Position numbers and translations under genes: made by a program. A stretch of 64,000 nt of DNA, taken from the NCBI GenBank assembly GCA_965153455.1, contig OZ234500.1, positions 16,057,579 to 16,121,578 of the forward strand, given 5' to 3'. This document shows positions 37,601-49,472 of this stretch, piece by piece. The stretch is from Sphagnum compactum. Lineage: Eukaryota > Bryophyta > Sphagnopsida > Sphagnales. Each line of letters begins with the position of its first letter. Position 1 is the first letter of the stretch. The notes beneath the pieces are model-generated. The model made no database searches and was not told the origin of the DNA. It worked only from the letters and a program-made list of their open reading frames with translations.

Positions 37601-40250
37601 CTGTGACTTGAACCTTAAAAAACTGAGCATGTGTAGGATGTTGTTATTGAACTTGTCCTTGGAGCGTGCTCAAGACAACCTACAAAATTTTATCGTTAGG
37701 AAAACCTTGTTCTAGATGCATCCACTGCTGGCAAAGAATATTCAAGAAGTAAGCGAATTGCAATATGAAGTTTTGTGATGATTGTTGTGCCTCTCATTCC
37801 TCCTCGCACTTCATATAATTGATTGTTGGTGTTGTTTGGAGTTTCATCATTGGTCTTGGTGCTTGTGGTTTGTACAAATAAAACCAATATAAAATTTGAT
37901 GTCCATGTCAAATCTTCTATGTCAAAGAACCTTTTTAATATTACATTATCTCGGAATTGACTACTTTGCCTGGTAGGGAGTTCTTTTGACCTTTTGCATA
38001 CAGAGGTTTGAGGAACTTCTGGTTCTCTCACATTTTTGTACCAGCTGGTTAGTTGGGTATATGCCCAGATTTAGGACTAGCTGGTATCTGTCCATGTTTC
38101 TAAGAACCACCCAACACTAGTTTCCACCCAACACATACAACAACAAATCTTGCTGCTGCAGTATAGAGAAGCAAAACTTTGACTAGAGAGAATGCATCAT
38201 CATCATCATCAGTCAACAACTTCAAAGCAGCAGCAACCAATAAAAACCTCCATGGTTTCATGGTTTTCTATCAATCCTCCTCTCAGAAACAACTGGAGTT
38301 CTGGACTTTGGAGGTCATTGTAGTGGTGCTGCTATAATTAGGTGAGAGCTTCTTAAACCCATTGAAACTGCAGACTTGGATAAATTTTCCCTTTTAATTT
38401 TGGTAGCTTTCAGTGATGAATTTGCAGATGTTGCTGCTGTTGAAATTCTCCAATCTACGTGTGATGTTGATACAGATAAGTTGATTGCAGATTTCATCAT
38501 TTGAGCAATTCTCATAGTGCACAACAACTACAGTATGTCCTTGATTTAGACACAAGCATATTAAATCCTCCAAACACAAAAAAACACCACAAACACGTCA
38601 AGCAAAACACAATTTGGTGGACAGAAAATATCATTTTGGCCATTAATACCATACAAAGAAGACTTACATGTTTGTGAGACAATGGCTGAACACAAAAAGC
38701 CCAAATGTACAAGCTTGTACTGGATCGGTTCTGAAAAATTTCATACTAGCCTGGTCTTGGTATTGGGGTCCAAGGCTGATTTTTGGCCAGTTATATACTT
38801 GATTTTGAGACTAATATAGCCTTGGTATGAAGCTGACATTACATCAGGTCCTACCAGGGAGGTATTAGTATGAAGCTGGTATTACCTCATGTAGGTATTG
38901 GTACAAGGTTGGTATTACCTCATGTCCCTACAAAGAACCTCAAAGGTGGAAGAACTGGCGATGGAAAACTCATGTGTTTGTTTTCTGAGCTCTTGTCAGG
39001 TTTGTTGAAACTTGGGATTGGTTCTTTCAGCTCTTGTGCTTGGGGGTGGCATTTGATGGCAGAGTTCTTTGTTCTTTGTGCTTTTGCTTTAAGGTAATAA
39101 GTGATTGAAGGTATAGATTACTGGCTGCATAGTGCAGCATTGAAATGAGGCGGTGCGAGCCATGACAACATTATTCTTGTCAGCAAGTATGGAAATTGTT
39201 TGCATCTCCTTTTGTTTTCTGATTCCTTTGCTGTTTGCTTAGCCCTGACGTTGGACTGTGAGAGGTGCATTGTGCATTTGTGAGAGGTTGCATTTTGGAT
39301 TAAAGCTGACAAGAGGAGTAGGTTTATTACAGTTCACAAGCTTGTTGGTTGTGAGGGTTCTTCACTTTGCAGATTGCTCATATTCTTCGTGAGGGGGAAT
39401 GGTTTACCAAACCTTTCTTTGCAAGAGGAGTTTGGTGAAACCTCCAAGCACAAGAAAAAAAAGAGTCCTAAGCTTTACAACTTAAAATTATGTTGAAGTG
39501 TCAAAGTTACCCTTGTGCCTCTTTGTTCTTCTAATTAATTCAGATTTGTGAGTTTTCCAATCAAGTTGACCAGCTTTTATGAAGTTGGTTTCCTGAGGAA
39601 CCTAGGCACAATGCCAAGCCTTGATGGGTTCATAGAATGCTTTCACTCAATATGACATCATTTGAGCAAGCTTTCTGACATGTTCTGGTTCACAATTTTC
39701 AACTACTGCTTCAAGGGATCAACAATATGGTGAAGTGGTTCAAAGCTCAAGCTCAACATTCACATAATAGACCATTTGAGGCAACGTAACAGCTCACTGA
39801 CTTTCTCTGACAACACAACTGGCAATCTGCCTGTGAATTTATGCAATAAAAGTGTCTCGGGGAAGAATGAATGCACAATGATATTGTGCAGGTTCTAAAT
39901 CAAGTAGTTTTTGAGCTTCTGCCGAAGCACCCACTTGCTGTTATTCAGCCTCTTAGAATAGCGTTTCTGGGGCATACACCTCTTTTGTGGTGTTTTCCAA
40001 TGCAGACAGGGTTCTTTAGACTAAAGAACAACCACATATAACTGTCCATTTCATGAGACAGCTGAATCTGTGAGGAACTTTCAAAATCAAAATATGAAAG
40101 AACTGGCACTGGACAGGTTATTTAAAACAAAAAAATAAAATTTGGGGGGAGATACCAAGATCTGCTAATGATGGATTTTCAAAAAACCGGAACCACTTTA
40201 AAAATTCAAAGAACTGCCCAACACCGGTGGAAACCATCAAGCCATGAGAC
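34640..40250. other. Intergenic DNA, mixed composition, no supported gene
   Basis: AT-rich to about 36650, then less so. Frames at 35523-35882 (minus), 36884-37276 (minus), 37262-37501 (plus) and 37696-38031 (minus) show no recognisable domain. A short imperfect repeat of GTATGAAGCTG.(c/t)ATTAC.TCA at about 38825-38930 has three copies roughly 40 bases apart. I see no RNA gene or intact element. Confidence 0.45.
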
Positions 40251-40254
40251 TCAC

Positions 40255-40590
40255 GTTTTGTTGCTGGGCTGCTGCTTCAGAGTTTGTTGTCACATGTGTT
40301 GCATTTCTCTGGCCAAATTTTCTTCTCTGGATTGCAGCAGCAACAATTGTTGCTGTCGTTGATGTGCTACAACTCCCCTGAGATTATATGGCTCCTCTGA
40401 TTCTCCAACAACCTGTTTCTCCTCTGATTCTGCAACCTATTGCTCCAGTGTTGCAGATTGCTTGTTGTTATTGTTGTTGTAAATGTGCCACAACTCCCCT
40501 GAGATTATATGGCTCCTCTGCTCTCCAACAACCTGTTGCTACTCTGAATCTGCAACATGTTGCTGTGTTGTTGCAGATTTGACAATTGAG
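40255..40590. repeat. Tandem duplication, 121 bp, with TTG/CAA-rich sequence
   Basis: CAACTCCCCTGAGATTATAT followed by GGCTCCTCTG starts at 40370 and again at 40491, a 121-base period. Downstream each copy has CTCCAACAACCTGTT and TCTGCAAC.T.TTGCT in the same order. It lies downstream of the 3' end of the RING-H2 gene, which is on the opposite strand. Confidence 0.8.
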
Positions 40591-40928
40591 GTGAAATGGG
40601 TCTCTGACATATCCAAAGAATCTGTTGCAATGAAGCTCCCCATAGTGCAACATGTAAAAAAACTCTTCAACTCACCATCATCATTGATGAAGCAAGGGTT
40701 TAGGCTTTAAGCTTTAGGGTAGGTCCAAAACAGGAAGAAGAAGAAAACATCAGGGAGGTAGGTTTTCATCGTCTTCCTTTTCCAGTGCTCCCGATGCCCT
40801 GCACGATGCTGGTGGAAGTATGTTTCCTTAACGAGCCCACAGACAGATGAAATCAACGGGATAAAAGGAGAACATCGTTGTGGAGCATGTAGATCTCCTC
40901 TTGTGGTGGTCCGAATTCTGTTCACAGT

Positions 40929-42026
40929 TCATAGGGATCGGATTGCACTGGCCAATTTGGAGAACATTGCAGAGAAAGACCATCTTGCGGATTGGTCCGA
41001 GGTGCTGGCTGCTCCTCCTGCAGCAACATCTAGACTTCTTCCTGGTTCAACGTCGATGTCCATGTGCTGCTGCTGGCTAGTGATTATCGCACTCGCAACT
41101 CTTGCTCGACCGAAGATCATCATCACGTTCCGATTCCCGAATCTTGCACTGCTTCTACTTATTCTTCTTCCGGTGTCCTGCGAGTCCTCCACCGCCGCTG
41201 AGGATTGATGATCTGCCACTGAAGTTGGATCGGCAGTCGTGTGATGATCATCAGCGGGCGATTGTTGTTGTTGTTGTAGCACACTATGCCGGCATACAGG
41301 GCAAGAGATGTGCGTGCTCAACCAAATATCGATGCAGGCGACATGGAAGTAATGTTTGCACAGGGGCAGCAACCGCACCTGCTCGCCTTTCTGGTAGTCG
41401 CTCAAGCACACAACGCAGTCGTTGATGCTGCCGTAGCCTTCTACAGGAAACTTCACGGTGCCGAACGTGATCACAGGGAGCGCCTGGATCTGGTCCTTTT
41501 CCAGACCTTTGTGAAGATGTGATTGCTGCTGCTGTTGCGATTCCTGCTCCGGATGCAACTGTTGTTGCAGCCGAACGCGGCGCATGATACGACAACGTGC
41601 GACTGCGCTGACGACGACTATCACCTGCAAAGAAAGAGGAGCCATGATTTCGGATATTGCTCGCTCGCCGATCCTGATGATGATGCTGATGAGCACGCAA
41701 GGATCCTAAGCGATATTACTATTGCAACAATAATCAAACAGAATTGCAAAGAGTCTAGAGAGAGAGAAACGCACCAAGACGGCGAACACGAAGACGGACA
41801 TCATGATCAGCACGTTGGTGTTGAAGGCCCGTGAGAGAAAGGATCCTGGTCCATTTGGATCGGGTTCTGCAAACGCTGAAGCAGGCGATAGAGATGGAGG
41901 AAAATCGGCCGGAGCTGCAAGCGGCGAGGTCGAGGAGGACGTCAACAGCACTTTCCTCGCCGTCATTACTCCTGCACCATCATGTCTTGCTGAATCCCAA
42001 GCAACAGTTGTCATTGAAATCTCCAA
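40929..42026 (-). CDS. ATL-type RING-H2 E3 ubiquitin ligase, single membrane span
   Basis: Two minus-strand exons, 42026-41775 and 41624-40929, joined by a 150-bp GT-AG intron in phase 0, encode 315 aa. A Ser/Ala/Pro-rich N-terminus is followed by 'FNTNVLIMM', and one hydrophobic helix spans about residues 71-93, across the exon junction. A basic stretch (CRIMRRVR) follows, then a Gln-rich linker and a GLD-like motif, here 'GLEKDQIQALP' (124-134). The RING-H2 finger has C154, C157, C173, H175, H178, C181, C192 and C195, spaced CX2CX15CX1HX2HX2CX10CX2C, with the Trp (185) that contacts the E2. The tail is Ser/Gln-rich and less conserved. Plant ATL proteins ubiquitinate targets at membranes, often in defence or sugar/nitrogen signalling. 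The substrate and the exact paralogue cannot be read from sequence. The start is the first ATG of the upstream exon. Confidence 0.92.
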
Positions 42027-42330
42027 ACCTCCTCAATCAACGAGCGCGCGCAAGCGACAGAGAGGGACACACACACACACACACGCACGCACACAAAATC
42101 CTGCACTCTCAAAACTCTGCTGCACAAATATTATGTCATTCCAACATCTGCATCGGCGATCGATCAATCCTCTCTGCAATATGCAAGATGCACACTAGTA
42201 GCATCTTCAGCAACAGCAACAACAGATAATCAGTGGAAGAAGAACATCCTATTGAGCACAGTTTCTTGTAGCAAGAAATCTTAATGCAGCGGAGGAGAAG
42301 AACCGGGATGAAGAAGAAGAAGAAGCAAAA
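42027..42330 (-). promoter_or_regulatory. Putative 5' leader/promoter of the RING-H2 gene
   Basis: Upstream of the RING-H2 start. It contains a CA dinucleotide tract at 42067-42094 (GT on the coding strand) and CAGCAACAGCAACAAC near 42210. No TATA box was assigned. The adjoining minisatellite at 42330-42930 may overlap the distal promoter. Confidence 0.35.
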
Positions 42331-42930
42331 CTGGCAACAACAAAAGTTGCAAGTAACGAAGTGGGGAATTTGGGGCAACCAAAACAATAAGCAACAAATG
42401 TAGCAAAACACAAAGCGGCGAATTTGGAACAACAACAACAAAAGTGGCAAAACACCAAGTGAGGAAATTTGCGACAACAAATGTAGCAAAACACAAAGTG
42501 GTGAATTTGGAATAACAACAACAAACGTGGCAAAACACCAAGCGAGAAAATTTGCGACAACAAAAACAACAACAAATGTAGCAAAAACACAAAGTGGTGA
42601 ATTTGGAACAACAAAAATAACAACAAATGTAGCAAAACACGAAGTGGTGAATTTGGAACAACAACAACAACAACAACAACAAATGTAGCAAAACACGAAG
42701 TGGTGAATTTGGAACAACAACAACAACAACAACAAATGTAGCAATCCACGAAGTGGTGAATTTGGAACAACAACAACAACAAATGTAGCAAAACACGAAG
42801 TGGTGAATTTGGAACAACAACAACAACCCAAAAAAGTGACAAAACACAAGTGCGAAATTTGGAACAACAACAACAAGATTGGCAAAACACACGAAAGGGA
42901 GAATTTGAGACAACAAAAACAGCAACAAAA
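42330..42930. repeat. CAA-rich minisatellite upstream of the RING-H2 gene
   Basis: About 12 units of 39-55 bases. Each has GTGGTGAATTTGGAACAAC (or a GAGGAAATTTGCGACAAC variant), a variable number of AAC triplets, then AAATGTAGCAAAACAC. Unit anchors fall near 42357, 42411, 42458, 42497, 42538, 42591, 42643, 42698, 42751, 42799, 42847 and 42892. Length differences come mainly from AAC copy number. The minus strand is nearly stop-free in all three frames across the array (frames 42136-42984, 42249-42890 and 42281-43108). That reflects the absence of TTA, CTA and TCA triplets on the plus strand and probably not protein coding. Confidence 0.9.
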
Positions 42931-42968
42931 TTGTAGCAAAGCCCACACTCTTCTCAAACACACAATCC

Positions 42969-43111
42969 ACACACACACACACACACTTCCTTACATTCTC
43001 TTTCTCTCTATTTCTTTCTATTTGTACCACAAAGAGAAGATTTGGGACATGTGCACACCAAAAAAAGAAAAAGAAAGAAAGAAAAGAAAAACACATATAC
43101 ACACACACACA
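42969..43111. repeat. CA/GT and AAAG microsatellite cluster
   Basis: (CA)n at 42969-42986 and again at 43097-43111, with an AAAGAAAG-rich stretch between them (about 43060-43092). Another (CA)n tract lies at 44209-44233. Confidence 0.85.
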
Positions 43112-43479
43112 TTTTCTCTATATTGTGGGACCTTCCCACTAATTATAGTGCAACCATTTTTATTTTAAAAAATTATTTATTTAGGTTACAATTTTGCTTG
43201 CTAATGAATCATTGCAAAAGAGTTAGTACCTCCCCTTCCAAGTGTTTTTTTTCTGCATGGATTGCAATTCTTTTACTTGTCTTTGGATTTTCTTTGGTGT
43301 AAATCTAGTAACTTACCCAACGGATGGATGGACGGATAGATTGATGGATGATGTAAAGCCTCATAAACTCTATTATCAAGAATACCTTAACCAAAAGGAA
43401 GGAAGGAAGGAAGAAAGGGAGAAAATTTGGAAAGGAAAATACAAAGGACTTTAGTCTTAGGCTCAAATCTACACCCATA

Positions 43480-43605
43480 CCATAAGGACCTTTTCAGGTT
43501 CCATGGTAATTGAATTACATTTGGAAATTTTGAATTTTCTAGAAATTATGTTGTTTGAAGTCTTGAAATTTAAGGAAATAAGAATAAAAGGGAAATTGTT
43601 TTTTG
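43480..43605. repeat. Dispersed repeat family B, copy 1
   Basis: Colinear with 53260-53370. Shared anchors are ACCTTTTCAGGTTC, GAATT.T.TAGAAATTAT, GTTTGAA.T.TTGAA, TTTAAGGAAAT and AATAA.AGGGAAA. No coding content is visible in either copy. Confidence 0.6.
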
Positions 43606-45919
43606 GGTGATAACCCATGAGCTTCTTGCTTCAAGCCAATCCACCATTGGAGGGAATGTATCTAACTATTGACAACATTTTCTAATCCTATAATTTGGTG
43701 GAACATTATGTCTTCCTATTTTTGCCGAAAAAAAAAAAAAAAACCAATAAAAAATGTTGTTAAATGTCTCATTTAAAAAAAAAAAGATTATTCAACAACA
43801 CCTGGCTTGCCTAACCTGAAAAGTTACTACCTCAGTTCATGCCCCTGCCTTAGGCCAAAATGGCAAAGAACACATGTAGTAGGCAAATGAGGTGAGGCCA
43901 CATTCACCTAGGGGCCCAAGGCTTTTTTCTTTTTGGGTGGGGGTGAGGGAGGAAGGAAATGTTCACATTGGCCCTAATATATTCACATTAAAAATTCCCC
44001 GTGTTCCACAAACTTCTTGCACTTTTTGTGTGTTTCCACGACATCCTAAACCCTAAACCCAAAACCAAAGAGAGTTTGAGCTTTTGTCAATTGTGGTGGT
44101 CACCCTTGTTTCATGACATTGACCACAATCTCATTACAATTTTTCTTATTGTTTGCAATTTGATGGATTGGGAGACTTGTACTTTTTTAGCGGAGAAGAG
44201 GGGTCTTCACACACACACACACACACACACACATGAAAGGGAGGTGCTTTGTGCTTCACATGGCTCTTTTTGTTGCTCATACAACACTCAAGGTCTACCG
44301 TATAAATGGAATGGAAGGTGCCATTTTAGATGTAAGATAACGTGTTCGTAATTGTGTGGCCTTTTGGACTTCATCACTACAAAGACCATGGGGAATCAAA
44401 TAATGATGGTGTATCACCATACCATTCATTCCCTATGCCCACACTTTGAGGAAGAGCTTTGGAAATGCCCTTTTTTCCTTCTTTTGATGGGGGGTGTTAA
44501 AAACCACAAAAAACACATGTAGGTCCCATATGACTCTTGTTTGATACATCTATGGAAATTGGAGAAATGCCTTGTACCCATGGATATCCTATAGAAAACA
44601 TCGAAAGATGTGTTCCATTTGAATATGTGCAATGACTTCAAAGGAGCTGAGTTTCCCATTTGGACATGGCTATCATCTTGAACAAACTAATGATTACCCG
44701 AACAAGAACCAAAGAAAAACTAACATTGCGCATAGATATTGATGTTTTGATAAAGGGTCAACATAAATTAACCCTATTTAAACCAAATGAGGGTACATGT
44801 ATATGTGAATTGAGAATTGTTAGTATGGGCATCGGCTAGATAGGGGTATGCAAATATGCAAAGTTTCAAACTTGGTAAATGGACATAGTCATTGCAAACC
44901 TAAGGGTTTAAACATTGAACTCATGAACACACATTGTAAAAGTTTTTAGTGTTGTGGAAAAGGTAAATGTGTGGATATTTAAACCCATTTATGTGTTTAA
45001 TAAACATTGTAAAATGGGCCTATGCATTTACCCAACCTTTCCTCAGGTTTGAACCCTAGTGAATAATGGACCGGGAGATTCTTATTATAGTTCCATTGGT
45101 TGTAATCAATAGCATCTAGCATTGCCATTTGATCATAAGCACATGCAAGTTGCAACCACTTGCAAGATGACCATAAGCACCAACTTAATTGGGATATTGG
45201 TCTGATGTTCTTGTACCAACACTTGTATAAGAAGTTTAATGGTGATGAATTATTATTTATCACCATATATATAGGAACTTCCTTTATATGGATCCACATA
45301 ATGTCTTCTATGACAAGGCCAAAAAATGTGGGTGAAAATATTGGAAATATTTGAAGCTTATATATAGATATGGTGCAAAGTTCAAACCACATAAGCTAGA
45401 GTGAGAAACTACATTCAACATTCATAGGTTTTTCAAACAATGATTAAACCCATTTAAATTTCCTTTGGAAACCCAAAATTAATTGGAGGTTTGTTGCAAG
45501 ATATGGGGGGGAGGAGGGGGAGGTCTGATTTTCAGTAGACAACTAATCAAATTCTTGAAAGGTTATTTCTTGAAACCCTAAAATAAGGCAAATTACGACT
45601 ATTCAAACATCTCAAGAAGACAAAAGCAAAAGTTTAATTATTTTGTTTCCAACTCTCTAAAAACAAAGGAAAGAAAATTAGAATCCCATTTACACTTCAT
45701 TTAGGTGGTAGCATTGGAGCAAGGGTGCCTTTTCTAACACTATTACATAAATCATCTTGCAGGGGGGTCTACGGCCTCACATCATTGGTTGTCTTAGAAT
45801 ATTTATTTTTAATGGTGACGGTCACTGATTTTTGCTTGAGTTAATTAATATTGTTGCACAAGAATGTGGGTACGTATTGAGTGTTTTGTTTTGTTCTTTC
45901 TCTATTTTGGGGAAACAAA

Positions 45920-45920
45920 A

Positions 45921-45956
<36 letters not shown>

Positions 45957-45958
45957 AA
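45920..45958. repeat. (GAAA)n microsatellite
   Basis: About ten uninterrupted copies of GAAA on the plus strand. Confidence 0.9.
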
Positions 45959-46259
45959 TAATTTCCTTAGTAAATTGAGTGTCTTTTTTGATATTGGGTT
46001 ATTTGCAAATATAAAACTCGGAGGAATTTAGATGGGTTGTTTTGCTTTGCAATGTTTTTGGAAAAGCACAAAAGTGAAAAAGGGGAGGGAAGGGAGATGA
46101 AAAACACCTCTCAACCAAGTGTGAACGGAGAAAAAAAACATGAAAAACACATGCACTCAAAACTCATGGCTACTATATAAGCTCTCCTTTACATTGTGTA
46201 CCAAAGTAGAACTTTGAGAAACACTTGTATTCAAGAATGTCTTCTTGTTTAGTAAATGA

Positions 46260-46370
46260 CATGTAGGTGGTAAAGATGGCCCTTACTACCTATGTATAAA
46301 CAATCTACTTACTAGTTAGTTAGTAGGTAGTCACCTATTTTCTTACCTACCTACCTAACTTTAGGCATAT
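46260..46370. repeat. CCTA/TAGG tract, third locus
   Basis: TTACTACCTATG, then TTAGTTAGTAGGTAGTCACC, then TTACCTACCTACCTAAC. It is shorter and looser than the tracts at 10190 and 24760 but has the same motif and strand switching. Confidence 0.65.
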
Positions 46371-48269
46371 TGGACTCACTTCTTACAGAATAGGTGAAAC
46401 TGGATGAAACTGGATGTTAACTCAGGTGAGGTTCATCCACATCCGAGTCACAATGATGATGTCAAGCTACATTTTGTCTGCTTGTTCCGCACGTTTCAAA
46501 GAACTAGATAATAGGAAGTTTGGAAGAAGTATGATTCCCATGTACAATTTTTTTGTTGAAAAATGGTGAATTATGTCCCTCTTAATTAATTAATTAATTA
46601 ATTTTTAGCTCAATTGATGTGTGTGTAGAGTGAGTGTTGTTTTATTAAAATTAAAGTGTCGCACCCAAAAAAGTTAAAATTGCAGTAAAAATACTCTTTG
46701 GTTTTGTGCATCATAAATACAAGCTATTTAAAGATGTATTATCTACCTAGTGAAATGAACTCCAAAACTCCAAGTCTCCAAACACAATTTTCAAGCATTT
46801 AATAATTGATGTGTATTTGTGTTAATTTGCCTTTTTGCCATGTCAAAAGGTTCTCTGACATGGATGGCTGCTTATGGAAGTTGTGTGTAAGATTGATATT
46901 GTGAAAGAGGTCTTGAACAAAATTGGGAGCTTCCATGACTTACCAAAATTTACACATGATCATGTACCTCAATAAACTCACATTCTATTGAAACTATATA
47001 TCGATGGATGGTGACTAGTGTCATTGGACAAACATTTGTACTAATGTTTTGCAGAAGATTTTTGTGATAATTGATTTGCTAGTCAGTTGGAATCAGGCAA
47101 AAGTGTGCTTTCACTTTTTCTGTTATTTTGAAAGCTTACCTTCATTATAAAGGGATCAGAGTCATTTAGGGTTTAGGGTCAAATTAGGGTTTTTCTTACT
47201 AATATATGGGGTTTTTTTTTTTTTTTTTTTTGGCAGTTAGCTCAATCTTCTGATGAAAATCTCCTGTGGGGGCAAAAACAATATTACCAACAAGCAACCA
47301 CACACACACATATCAAGAATTTTGTACTCAAAACTTCAAACATGACATGTGTTGAATAAAACATGTGTTATACTCAACTAGAATATTGTTGTTAGGTACA
47401 AAAAAAACCCTTTTCAACTTTTTGAGGGCAATGTTGAAGAGGGGTCTTCCCTTACCTTAACAACCACCCTCAAGGAACTTTCTGAGGTGGGACAAACAAA
47501 CAAGTGTCAAACAAACAAGTGTCGGCTGGTTCTGGGTTTGGGGCCAATAGCCCACTTCGTGTGGTAAGGTTCAGGGTAACTAGACGATGAGGTTGAACCT
47601 CCTATTGAAACTATACCTGTATCCGACCATATGCTATTAACCTCGTTCTCCAACCAAATTGTACAACCAAGCCGCTCTTACTAGAACCCGAGTCTATTTT
47701 GGAGACTTCGGAGTCATTCTTTACAGAAGTTCTAGTTTATAAAGTATTACACAAAGTCACTACTTTATTTTTTTAAAAAAAAGGTATGTATTAATAGTTC
47801 TGGTTGGTTTATAAGTATTACACAAAACAAGGGCCTTTGTCAAAAAGGTAATAAGCACATTGGTCTTTTACAGTCATGTGGTCACTTGTGGTTGGCTGAC
47901 ACAACTCAAGTAAGTTACATAGTCCTCCTACCTACACAATTTCTGATTAGGCACATGTGTGCAAAACTAGGGTTGGAGTTGCACTTGGACTGGGGTTTAA
48001 CATTCTTTTGAGAAACAGTAGTGTAATAATCCATTTTAAGGACTTAGGATTTTCAAATTCCTTAATCAATTAGTGTTTTTTCCAAAAGATGAGTGGATTG
48101 CCCCTTGTCACTTCCCTTTTTCCTTTTTGTTCTTCTATGTTCCCATATGGTTCCCAGTAGTTCATCATATCTTTCATTTCCATGTAGATGTGTGAGTGTG
48201 AGAGAAAGAGGTTTAGTAGTTAAGCTTGAGAAAGTAGTTTATTAAATGATTTTACTATAAATATCATAC

Positions 48270-48289
48270 ATATATATATATATATATAT
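48270..48289. repeat. (TA)n microsatellite
   Basis: About ten TA dinucleotides, flanked by ATCATAC and CCCTTTTC. Confidence 0.9.
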
Positions 48290-48699
48290 CCCTTTTCATA
48301 TCCATGTAGGTATGAACAGCACAGACGGATGACTTTATTTTCATCGTATAGTTGTTGTATCAAGTATTTTGATTTAGGGGTTTAGGGTTTTCAATTCCTA
48401 AATAGATTAGTGTTTATCAAAACATGTTTTATCAAAAAAAAAAAAAAAAAAAACTGCAACTGCAAACTGAAGGTTCTGCCAAATTTGGGGAAAAAAAAAA
48501 AAAAAAACTAAAGGTTCTCTTCAAAACCAAGATCAGAAAACAGTGGAACAGACCCGTCTTTGATAAAATTAAAAGAATGAAGCCAGAGAAAACAGGTCGT
48601 GTAGCAAACTGCCATTCCCATCTATCTATCCAAACTCACAACAACCTTCTAACCCTGAGAAGTCTGCACAAAGAATTTCATCAAAAACCCTGATACGTA

Positions 48700-49472
48700 T
48701 GCATTCAATCTCATTCAAAATTGTTCATGTGTATCCTAATCAGCTCAAATAACAGTCTACTTTGCAAATCAAAGATACTTTCGTCTTTGAAATCCTTATG
48801 TCCTTCAGAATGAGTGATGTCAATTGGTTCTGAAAATAGCCCCAGCACAAGGAGTCAATGTGTGACGTCTGTTTACATGAGCAAAAAAAAAACAAAAGCA
48901 TTATCATGCTGCATAATGCAAACCAACTGAATTGGTATATTGAGCAGCTTGTCTATCTCAGCTCTCTTCAGCTGATGTTCAGTTAGCTGGTTAGGAGATT
49001 TTGGGTTTCAGATACACTTAAGATGATCACATTGTGCAAGAGTGCTCATGACACTTTCATGGTACTGGACTTGAGGAGGTATTGGCAAACTCAGCAGCTG
49101 TCTACCAGATGACAAAATGGCAGTAACTGTATTACCCTTGTGCAATAGTGTAGCATTCAGCACATGTTTACTGGGACTTGAGTCCCTGTCTGACATGATT
49201 GACTTCTCTTGCAAGCCAACATCATCATGCTGAGGCTTCCTTGAACTCCATCCAGTTGCTTTTCACTCTGCACTGGAAAGCCCAATTCCTCCCCATTAGC
49301 AGTTACCAGGCATTTCTGTTTGGGTCAGGACCAACTAAGGGTCGCTGTTCACTGATACCGTCGAATATGCCTCTGAAAGCTGCATCACCATGTTGCTGAC
49401 GAATCTGGTCATAGCAGGCCCCCCTGGATCATTCTCCTCCCTCTTGAGAAATAAGTCAAACCTCCAATGCAC
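48700..49472. other. 3' flank of the mitoferrin-like gene
   Basis: Moderately GC-rich compared with the DNA beyond it. It probably contains the 3' UTR of the minus-strand carrier gene. Short frames at 49008-49214 (minus) and 49199-49399 (plus) show no family resemblance. Confidence 0.4.

Larger units (their letters stand above)
43115..48690. other. AT-rich intergenic DNA with microsatellites
   Basis: No supported gene. It holds GGATGGATGGACGGATAG at about 43321-43338, poly-A near 43728-43743, (CA)n at 44209-44233, (GAAA)n at 45920-45958, TTAATTAA repeats at about 46583-46603, a poly-T near 47211-47231, and (TA)n at 48270-48289. Short telomere-type CCTAAACCCTAAACCC lies at 44045-44060, with TTTAGGG copies near 47164-47179. 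A GC-richer island at about 47450-47740 is not assigned to any family. Confidence 0.55.

Noticed and set aside
41102-41834. Plus-strand frames antisense to the RING-H2 gene
   Set aside because: Shadows of the minus-strand coding sequence, whose zinc ligands and intron are unambiguous.
47450-47740. tRNA gene or tRNA-derived SINE in a GC-richer island
   Set aside because: GGTTCTGGG and similar words faintly recall a B box, but no cloverleaf or A-box spacing could be made.
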